From an uncultured Bacteroidales bacterium (GTDB lineage Bacteria > Bacteroidota > Bacteroidia > Bacteroidales > UBA932), in NCBI GenBank assembly GCA_937901105.1, contig CALCHD010000170.1, positions 1-5,088 on the forward strand: a stretch of 5,088 nt of DNA, read 5' to 3'. The position numbers and the translations under genes were made by a program. Positions 1 to 5,088 of the stretch are shown here, one piece after another. The notes under the pieces were generated by a model that was given only the letters and a program-made list of their open reading frames with translations, made no database searches and was not told the origin of the DNA. Within the stretch, counting starts at the first letter, position 1. Each line of letters begins with the position of its first letter.

Positions 1-752
1 AAATACTGGCACTGATTCCTGCAAGGTACGGCTCATCAAGATTCCCCGGCAAACCCCTTGCACTGGTACACGGAAAACCTATGATCCAAAGGGTATATGA
101 ACAGACTGTAAAGGCATTCCCCAATGCATGCGTAGCCACCGATGACGAACGTATCTACAACGCCGTAAAGGAGTTCGGGGGCAAGGCTGTAATGACATCG
201 GAATCGCACAACAGCGGTACCGACCGCTGCTTTGAGGCACTCAACAACTACTGCGCAGAGAGTGGCGAAAGCTTTGATGTTGTGATTAACGTGCAGGGTG
301 ACGAGCCATACATTCAGCCACAGCAGCTTGAGCAGCTGGGCAACTGCTTCAATGACCCCTCTGTAGAGCTGGCAACCCTTGTAAAAAGGATCTGCAGCAA
401 AGAGGAGCTCTTCAACCAAAACAGCCCTAAAGTAATATTGGACAAGAACAGTGACGCCATTTACTTCAGCCGCACCCCTATCCCATTCAGCAGGGATGTG
501 GAAATAACTGACGCATATGTGAAGGAGACCCCTTTCTACCGCCATATAGGACTGTACGGCTACAGGGTCGGAACCCTGGCAAAGATATGTGCAATGCCAC
601 AGGGTTTCCTTGAGAAAACAGAAAAGCTGGAACAGCTCCGCTGGATAGAGAACGGACTAAAAATCAGGGTAGCCGAGACACATTTTGAAACCCACGCTGT
701 AGATACTCCAGAAGATTTGGCATTTATTAATTCCAAAAACGATTGGGATTAA
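1..752 (+). CDS. kdsB: 3-deoxy-manno-octulosonate cytidylyltransferase (CMP-KDO synthetase), 5'-partial
   Basis: This cytosolic enzyme activates KDO with CTP to give CMP-KDO and pyrophosphate, supplying the inner-core sugar of lipopolysaccharide. The reading frame is open from base 3 and gives 249 visible residues ending at TAA 750-752. It opens with ILALIPARYGSSRFPGKPLA, the nucleotide-binding N-terminal signature of KdsB, so probably only Met and one Lys-like residue (its last two bases, aa, are seen) lie outside the window. The Met codon at 81 is internal and is not the start. Other family blocks, numbered from the first visible residue, are HNSGTDR (about 69-75), VQGDEP with the metal-binding Asp (about 97-102), the SRTPIPFSRD block, the FYRHIGLYGYR block, LEQLRWIENG, and VDTPEDL near the C-terminus with the second conserved acidic site. 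The visible length matches the usual roughly 250 residues, and no key motif is missing or broken. What lies upstream is not visible. Identification is very secure. Confidence 0.97.
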   Translation, partial: ILALIPARYGSSRFPGKPLALVHGKPMIQRVYEQTVKAFPNACVATDDERIYNAVKEFGGKAVMTSESHNSGTDRCFEALNNYCAESGESFDVVINVQGDEPYIQPQQLEQLGNCFNDPSVELATLVKRICSKEELFNQNSPKVILDKNSDAIYFSRTPIPFSRDVEITDAYVKETPFYRHIGLYGYRVGTLAKICAMPQGFLEKTEKLEQLRWIENGLKIRVAETHFETHAVDTPEDLAFINSKNDWD

Positions 753-769
753 CTATATTTGCATATAGT
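752..769. repeat. Short perfect inverted repeat across the kdsB stop and -7 box
   Basis: ACTATAT (752-758) is the exact reverse complement of ATATAGT (763-769), with a 4-base TTGC loop. It begins at the last base of the kdsB stop codon and contains the TATATTTG promoter box. The stem is almost all A/T and has no following U-run, so it is not a convincing terminator. It could be an operator-like site or a chance AT-rich palindrome. Confidence 0.5.
754..761 (+). promoter_or_regulatory. Bacteroidota-type -7 promoter box upstream of the lipoprotein gene
   Basis: TATATTTG matches the Bacteroidota -7 consensus TAnnTTTG exactly and lies 38 bases before the ATG at 800. This would give a leader of roughly 30 bases. 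I see no good TTTG-type -33 element at the expected 19-21 base spacing (about 729-735 reads as AT-rich kdsB coding sequence), so the promoter may be weak or the match may be chance. If real, it lets the lipoprotein gene be transcribed separately from kdsB. Confidence 0.45.
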
Positions 770-799
770 ATACGAAAAAATAAACCAACAATTACTGAT

Positions 800-2476
800 A
801 TGAGAAAATTTATCCTTTTTGCATTCGCATGCCTTCTAATGGCTGCCTGCAGCAACCCTTCAAAAATGGCAGAGCTTGCAGACTCTATTGTTACCGACGT
901 AACATGCAATAGCGCAAACGCCGGCGGTTCTGACGTACTTGAGGCTGTAAACGGAAAAATTACTGCAACTTACACTCTTAAGTTCCCTGCAGAGTTCTTC
1001 CACAGTGAGGCTATCCTTAATGTAACCCCTGTCCTTGTTTACGATGGCGGCGAGGTTGTAGGTCCAGTACTTACCCTTCAAGGCGACAAAATTATGGATA
1101 ACTACACAGTTATCTCCAAAAAGAATGGCGGTGAGGTCTCTAAAGAGGTTACCTTCGACTACAAGCCAGGCATGGAGAAAGCAACTCTTGAGTTGAGGGC
1201 TGTAGTATACAATTCTGACAGAAGCAAACAGTACAAGTTCCCTGTTTCTTACAAAATTGCTGACGGTACAAACTGCACATACATGCTAGTTAAGACTGAA
1301 GGCAAACCTGCATTTGAGGGCAACGCATACCAGAAAGTTATTACCGAGCAGAAAGAGGCACAGGTTCTATACACCATCAACCAGTCAAACGTAAGGAACA
1401 GCCAGCTTAAGACAGAGCAGATCAAAGAGTTCCAGGCATATCTTCAGGAGGCACAGGCCAACGAGCGCAAGACTATCGTTTCAAATGACATTATCGCTTA
1501 CGCTTCTCCAGACGGAAGCCTTAACCTTAACAACAAGCTTTCAGAGAAAAGAGCAAAATCAGCAGAGACTGCTTTTGTAAAGGTTATCTCTAAAAAAGCT
1601 AAAGTAAAAGACATACCTGTTAACGTTTCACAGATTTCAGAAGACTGGGAGGGATTCCAGGAGCTTGTTCAGGCTTCTGACATTGAGGACAAGGAGCTTA
1701 TCCTACGCGTTCTTTCAATGTATTCAGACCCTGCTGTAAGAGAGCGTGAGATCAAGAACATGAGCGCTGTATTCAAAACTTTGGCTGATGAGGTTCTTCC
1801 TGCATTGCGTAGAGCAAGATTCGTTGCAAACGTTGAGTACAAGAACTGGACTGACGAGGAGCTTACACAGATCATCAACGACAACATGAGCCAGCTTGAT
1901 GAGGAGGCGCTTCTTTACGGTGCTACCCTATTTGACAAAGATGCAGCTAAAGCAGAGATCTACAAGGCAGCAGCTTCTAAATACAACAGCAGCAGAGCTT
2001 ACAACAACTTGGCAGCTTTGAGCCTTAAAGCAAAGAAAACTGCAGAGGCTAAAGGTTATCTTGCAAAAGTATCTGACAAGAACGCTATCTACTACAACAA
2101 CATGGCTGTAGCAGCTATGCAGGAGGAGAACTTTGATGCAGCAGCAGAGTACCTTGCAAAAGCAGGCAGCTTGGCAGAGGCTAAAGAGAACATGGGCGCA
2201 TTGCTTATCCTTAAAGGTGACTACGCTGCTGCTGCAGCTGCATTGGCTGGAACCAACTCATACAACGAGGCTCTAGTAAACGTAGTTACAGGCAAGCTTG
2301 ACAAAGCTTCTTCAATCCTTGCAAACGCAAAATGCCCTTGCAAATCTTACTTGAAAGCTATTATCGCAGCCCGTCAGGGCAAGAACAGCGAGGCTAAAGA
2401 GCTTCTTGAGGTTGCAAAGAAAGACGAGAAACTTGCTAAAAGAGCAGAGAAAGACATTGAGTTTGCAAAACTATAA
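800..2476 (+). CDS. Envelope lipoprotein with diverged OmpA-like module and TPR-like C-terminus
   Basis: I recognise the architecture but no named gene. The 558-residue product starts with a lipoprotein signal peptide, MRKFILFAFACLLMAAC, so Cys17 should be lipidated. The ATG at 800 is chosen because this signal starts there; an upstream TTG at 743 in frame would bury it and overlap kdsB. The residues after Cys17 (SNPSK) lack the acidic run of the Bacteroidota surface-export signal, so I infer a periplasm-facing anchor. Residues about 25-155 are beta-rich and of unknown fold. Residues about 226-345 resemble the OmpA-like module of Bacteroidales proteins: YASPDGS (234-240), KLSEKRA (246-252), EDWEGF (281-286) and LPALRRARF (333-341). 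Residues about 370-545 are Ala/Lys/Glu-rich helical pairs typical of TPRs, for example AYNNLAALSLKAKKTAEAKGYL and the following IYYNNMAVAAMQEENFDAAAEYL-like unit. A Cys-Pro-Cys lies at 512-514. The gene ends at TAA just before a strong terminator. A role in cell-wall or envelope-complex organisation is inference; the exact partner is unknown. Confidence 0.9.
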   Translation: MRKFILFAFACLLMAACSNPSKMAELADSIVTDVTCNSANAGGSDVLEAVNGKITATYTLKFPAEFFHSEAILNVTPVLVYDGGEVVGPVLTLQGDKIMDNYTVISKKNGGEVSKEVTFDYKPGMEKATLELRAVVYNSDRSKQYKFPVSYKIADGTNCTYMLVKTEGKPAFEGNAYQKVITEQKEAQVLYTINQSNVRNSQLKTEQIKEFQAYLQEAQANERKTIVSNDIIAYASPDGSLNLNNKLSEKRAKSAETAFVKVISKKAKVKDIPVNVSQISEDWEGFQELVQASDIEDKELILRVLSMYSDPAVREREIKNMSAVFKTLADEVLPALRRARFVANVEYKNWTDEELTQIINDNMSQLDEEALLYGATLFDKDAAKAEIYKAAASKYNSSRAYNNLAALSLKAKKTAEAKGYLAKVSDKNAIYYNNMAVAAMQEENFDAAAEYLAKAGSLAEAKENMGALLILKGDYAAAAAALAGTNSYNEALVNVVTGKLDKASSILANAKCPCKSYLKAIIAARQGKNSEAKELLEVAKKDEKLAKRAEKDIEFAKL

Positions 2477-2496
2477 TGCTTTCCTGACTATACTCT

Positions 2497-2528
2497 AAAA
2501 AGGCGGCCTTCAACGGTCCGCCTTTTTT
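2497..2528 (+). terminator. Rho-independent terminator after the lipoprotein gene
   Basis: AAAAAGGCGG (2497-2506) pairs perfectly with CCGCCTTTTT (2518-2527) around an 11-base loop, and a run of six T (2523-2528) follows the GC core. Two inner C-G pairs (2507-2508 with 2515-2516) could lengthen the stem with one bulged T. It starts 20 bases after the stop at 2476. The A-run and T-run symmetry means it could also act weakly on the opposite strand. It separates the lipoprotein gene from the peptidase gene. Confidence 0.93.
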
Positions 2529-2560
2529 GTTGTCTTTTTCTTAAATTATCTGCAAATTTG
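2529..2560 (+). promoter_or_regulatory. Candidate promoter of the S9 peptidase gene
   Basis: CAAATTTG (2553-2560) matches the Bacteroidota -7 box TAnnTTTG at every fixed position except the first T. GTTG (2529-2532), a partial match to the -33 TTTG, sits 20 bases upstream, within the usual spacing. Transcription would start about 2566-2568, some 15-17 bases before the ATG at 2583. A promoter is expected here because a terminator lies immediately upstream and the peptidase gene follows. The match itself is imperfect. Confidence 0.45.
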
Positions 2561-2563
2561 CAG
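2550..2563. repeat. 14-bp perfect palindrome over the peptidase -7 box
   Basis: CTGCAAATTTGCAG is a perfect 14-base palindrome with no loop, 19 bases before the peptidase ATG. It wholly covers the candidate -7 box, the arrangement expected of a site bound by a dimeric regulator. It is not followed by a T-run, so it is not a terminator. No regulator gene is in the window to support the operator idea, and an AT-rich palindrome of this size can occur by chance. Confidence 0.5.
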
Positions 2564-2582
2564 TATTCAGCAATTAACCAAG

Positions 2583-5030
2583 ATGAAAAAAGCAACACTC
2601 ATTTGCTGCGCCATGCTGTGCAGCCTTTTTGCAAATGCAGAAACAATGAAGATAAACAGATTCAAGTATGCCGGGCCACATCAGGTGGTTGCCCCATACA
2701 TGGTAGACAAGACAGACGTAAACGGCAAGGAGTTTGACTCAAAGAGCCTCCTTAACTCCTATGTGTCATTCAGCCAGCTGGAGCAGGCGCCTTATATAAA
2801 TGCGGCTGATGTCCCTGCAGCAACCGCACAGGCTATTGCCCTTGTGGAGTTCAGCCTGCAGAACGGGAAATATGCTGCTGCCCAGATAAAGGTGGAGGGT
2901 GTGGAGAACTATGTGGTATATGTAGACGGCAAGAAATTGTCGGGAAGCAAAATTGAGGTTATCCCTGCAACCCACTCTGTTATTGTAAAATACCTGGTTG
3001 CTCCAGGAAAAAATGGTGCCCCTGCAATAACTGTTGAAACGGAACAGGACGGTGCATTCACATTAAGGGAGGACGGCAAGAGACAGTACGCCCTTACAGA
3101 TGTGCTCCATGGCAAAAGGTTCCAGCAGATGCAGCTTTCTCCTGATGGCCAGTGGCTGATTACCGGCTATACAACCTCAATGGAAAACGGCAGAAGCTTC
3201 CGCACCACTACAGTGAGCAATGTGGCAACCGGAAATATCGTTTCAAAATGCGCAGACAGGATAAGCTGGATGCCAAAGAGCAACCTTTACTGGTACTCAA
3301 AAACTGACGCCAGCGGAAAGAGCATCATAACAACAGACCCTGCTACCGGCAAGGAGACCATCTTTGCCAGAAATATTCCCGACGGCCATTTCCAGATTTC
3401 CCCATCAGAGGATTACCTTCTTTACTCCATTGAGCAGAAAGGACCTGCAGAGAAAGAAGCCATCTACGAAGTGATTGAGCCCGATGACAGACAGCCTGGA
3501 TGGCGCAACCGCTCATACCTTGCCAAATATGATCTTGCAACTGGCGTGATGCAGCCTCTTACCTTCGGATACAGCAACACATGGGCATCAGACATCTCTG
3601 CCGACGGCACCAAAATCCTTGTAATGACCAGCCACAGCCGCCTTACAGAGCGACCTACCACACTATACACATTGCACCTTTGGGACGACGTCAAAAAGGT
3701 CATGACGCCATTGGTGGAGGATGACGGATTCATCAGCAATGCCATATTTTCTCCCGACGGATCTTCGATTGCCATTATAGGGACACCAGAGGCGCTTGGC
3801 GGCATAGGCAAGAATGTGAAAGAGGGACAGACTCCAAGCATGTACGACTACCAGCTGTTCATCATGGACCTTAAGGAGAAGAAGGTTAAGGCAGTTACCA
3901 AAAACTTCAACCCTAATGTGGGGAGCATTGCATGGAGCGGCTATGACAGCCAGATCTACTTTACTGCAGAAGACAAGGATATGGTAAACCTCTTCAAGCT
4001 TAATCCGGCTTCTGGAAAAATTACCAGGATGAAGACCCAGGAGGACCTTGTGAAGCAGTTCACCATTGCAGATGCTGCCCCAGTAATGGCATGGTACGGC
4101 CAGGGAGCCAGCAATTCAGACAAAGGCTACATTACAGACCTCAAGAAAGGGACCTCTGCACTTTGGGAGGACTTGAGCAAGGAGATCCTTAAAGATGTAC
4201 AGCTTGGCGAGTGCCATGGCTGGAACTTCAAGAACTCCAACGGTGACGAGATTAACGGCCGCTACTATCTTCCTGCCAACTTTGACCCGCAGAAGAAGTA
4301 TCCCCTTATAGTAAACTACTATGGAGGCTGCAGCCCTACAGAGCGCAGCTTTGAGAGCCGCTACCCTCACCATCTGTATGCAGCTATGGGATATGTGGTT
4401 TATGTAGTGAATCCTAGCGGAGCCACCGGTTTCGGCCAGGAGTTTGCAGTTCGCCACGTGAACACTGCCGGCAACGGCCCTGCACAGGATATCATAGAGG
4501 GAACCAAGAAGTTCTGCCAGGAGCATCCGTTTGTAGACGAGACAAAGATTGGCTGCATTGGAGCCTCTTACGGCGGCTTCATGACCCAATACCTGCAGAC
4601 CCAGACCGACATCTTTGCCGCTGCCATTTCGCACGCCGGCATCAGCGACCATACCAGCTATTGGGGTGAAGGCTACTGGGGCTATTCATACAGCGAGGTA
4701 TCTATGGCAAACAGCTATCCATGGAGCCACAGGGAGCTGTACGTGGAGCAGAGCCCGCTATACAACGCCCACAAGGTAAACACTCCGCTACTTTTCCTTC
4801 ACGGTGACAAGGACAACAACGTACCTGTAGGCGAGAGCATCCAGATGTACACCGCCCTCAAGCTTCTTGGCAAAGAGACTGCCATGGTACTTGTAAAGGA
4901 CCAGGACCACCACATCCTTGAGTACAACAAGAGGATCCAGTGGCAGAATACCATCTTCGCATGGTTCGCCAAATGGCTTCAGGATGACCCTGCATGGTGG
5001 AATGCAATGTACCCGCCAAAAACTCTATAA
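2583..5030 (+). CDS. Exported S9-family (prolyl oligopeptidase/DPP-like) serine peptidase
   Basis: This 815-residue exported serine peptidase should cleave short peptides in the periplasm or outside the cell. The first 19 residues form a Sec signal peptide ending in AxA (cut likely after ANA, before Glu20), with no lipobox. An extra beta-rich segment (about 85-155, including VVYVDGKKL) precedes a beta-propeller (about 165-530) whose blades show PD40-like strands: QLSPDGQWLI (about 184-193), QISPSEDYLLYS, DISADGTKILVM, IFSPDGSSIAII and IAWSGYDSQIYF. The C-terminal alpha/beta hydrolase (about 545-812) is intact. It has oxyanion-type Tyr579 or Tyr580 in NYYGG, nucleophile Ser662 in GASYGGF, Asp744 in HGDKDNNVP, and His776 in DQDHHI. 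NPSGATGFGQEF (610-621) is also typical of S9. Length fits secreted Bacteroidota S9 enzymes. I do not see the DPP IV double-Glu motif that binds a free N-terminus, so dipeptidyl-, tripeptidyl- or acylaminoacyl-peptidase specificity is left open. No C-terminal type IX secretion domain is visible. The start is set by the signal peptide; there is no Shine-Dalgarno sequence. Confidence 0.95.
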   Translation: MKKATLICCAMLCSLFANAETMKINRFKYAGPHQVVAPYMVDKTDVNGKEFDSKSLLNSYVSFSQLEQAPYINAADVPAATAQAIALVEFSLQNGKYAAAQIKVEGVENYVVYVDGKKLSGSKIEVIPATHSVIVKYLVAPGKNGAPAITVETEQDGAFTLREDGKRQYALTDVLHGKRFQQMQLSPDGQWLITGYTTSMENGRSFRTTTVSNVATGNIVSKCADRISWMPKSNLYWYSKTDASGKSIITTDPATGKETIFARNIPDGHFQISPSEDYLLYSIEQKGPAEKEAIYEVIEPDDRQPGWRNRSYLAKYDLATGVMQPLTFGYSNTWASDISADGTKILVMTSHSRLTERPTTLYTLHLWDDVKKVMTPLVEDDGFISNAIFSPDGSSIAIIGTPEALGGIGKNVKEGQTPSMYDYQLFIMDLKEKKVKAVTKNFNPNVGSIAWSGYDSQIYFTAEDKDMVNLFKLNPASGKITRMKTQEDLVKQFTIADAAPVMAWYGQGASNSDKGYITDLKKGTSALWEDLSKEILKDVQLGECHGWNFKNSNGDEINGRYYLPANFDPQKKYPLIVNYYGGCSPTERSFESRYPHHLYAAMGYVVYVVNPSGATGFGQEFAVRHVNTAGNGPAQDIIEGTKKFCQEHPFVDETKIGCIGASYGGFMTQYLQTQTDIFAAAISHAGISDHTSYWGEGYWGYSYSEVSMANSYPWSHRELYVEQSPLYNAHKVNTPLLFLHGDKDNNVPVGESIQMYTALKLLGKETAMVLVKDQDHHILEYNKRIQWQNTIFAWFAKWLQDDPAWWNAMYPPKTL

Positions 5031-5045
5031 AAAATACTCTGACAA

Positions 5046-5064
5046 TTTGTGGAGTTTACACAAA
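5046..5064. repeat. Weak hairpin downstream of the peptidase gene
   Basis: TTTGTG (5046-5051) pairs with CACAAA (5059-5064) around a 7-base loop. The stem is short and A/T-rich and is not followed by a T-run, so I do not call it a terminator. No convincing terminator for the peptidase gene is visible before the window ends. Confidence 0.3.
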
Positions 5065-5078
5065 ACCCTGTATATTTT
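5046..5078 (+). promoter_or_regulatory. Candidate promoter for a gene beyond the right edge
   Basis: TTTG (5046-5049) and TATATTTT (5071-5078) are separated by 21 bases, close to the Bacteroidota -33 TTTG / -7 TAnnTTTG arrangement with one mismatch in the last base. It lies in the tail after the peptidase stop at 5030, and the window ends ten bases after the box. A rightward gene starting soon after the window is implied but not seen. Confidence 0.45.
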
Positions 5079-5088
5079 ACAAATTTTA

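Noticed and set aside
36..545. 169-residue open frame on the minus strand within kdsB
   Set aside because: It lies entirely opposite well-conserved KdsB motifs and shows no protein family signature.
81..752. kdsB starting at the ATG at 81 (223 residues)
   Set aside because: The same frame upstream encodes the conserved KdsB N-terminus (IPARYGSSRFPGKPL), so the gene begins just outside the window.
743..799. TTG start giving a 577-residue form of the lipoprotein that overlaps kdsB
   Set aside because: The extra 19 residues are not signal-like and would sit in front of a complete lipoprotein signal peptide starting at ATG 800; they also span the promoter box.
2620..2640. TTTGCAAATGCAG, resembling the upstream palindrome CTGCAAATTTGCAG
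   Set aside because: It lies within the signal-peptide coding sequence (FANAE), is not palindromic over its full length, and is readily explained by codons.
3464..3841. 125-residue minus-strand open frame inside the peptidase propeller
   Set aside because: Low-complexity Ser/Pro/Leu composition and full overlap with conserved propeller coding sequence mark it as a shadow frame.
4116..4652. 178-residue open frame on the minus strand within the peptidase gene
   Set aside because: It lies opposite the catalytic domain, including the coding strand of Ser662. It has no recognisable domain or promoter and is a shadow of codon bias on the real gene.
5020..5057. AAACTC (5020-5025) with GAGTTT (5052-5057) as a possible terminator for the peptidase gene
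   Set aside because: The 26-base loop, the 6-bp stem overlapping the last codons and the absence of a T-run make it unconvincing.

Overview
The window reads as an ordinary chromosomal stretch from a member of the Bacteroidota, most likely order Bacteroidales (Bacteroides/Prevotella-like). Four things suggest this: a KDO-type Gram-negative envelope gene; start codons preceded by A/T-rich leaders with no Shine-Dalgarno sequence; TAnnTTTG-like -7 promoter boxes upstream of starts; and a lipoprotein carrying an OmpA-like module of the 'YASPDGS...LSEKRA' type, which I associate with Bacteroidales. No genus can be fixed from the sequence alone.

Layout, all on the + strand: (1) positions 1-752, kdsB (CMP-KDO synthetase), lacking only about two N-terminal residues at the window edge. 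(2) A 47-bp gap with a perfect TAnnTTTG box inside a small inverted repeat, then 800-2476, a 558-residue lipoprotein with an N-terminal beta-rich region, a diverged OmpA-like module and C-terminal TPR-like helices. (3) A 106-bp gap holding a clear Rho-independent terminator (about 2497-2528) and a probable promoter with a 14-bp palindrome, then 2583-5030, an 815-residue exported S9-family serine peptidase with a complete Ser-Asp-His triad. (4) A 58-bp tail (5031-5088) with a promoter-like -33/-7 pair that probably serves a gene beyond the window.

The three genes share an envelope theme: activation of KDO for lipopolysaccharide, a membrane-anchored scaffold-like lipoprotein, and a periplasmic or secreted peptidase. 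They do not look like one operon. The terminator separates genes 2 and 3, and gene 2 appears to have its own promoter. I see no mobile element, CRISPR array, tRNA or rRNA, toxin-antitoxin pair or defence system, and no convincing undescribed system. The points most worth a second look are the lipoprotein's OmpA-like module, which has lost the usual peptidoglycan-binding Asp; the extra N-terminal domain of the peptidase; and the inverted repeats over the two -7 boxes.
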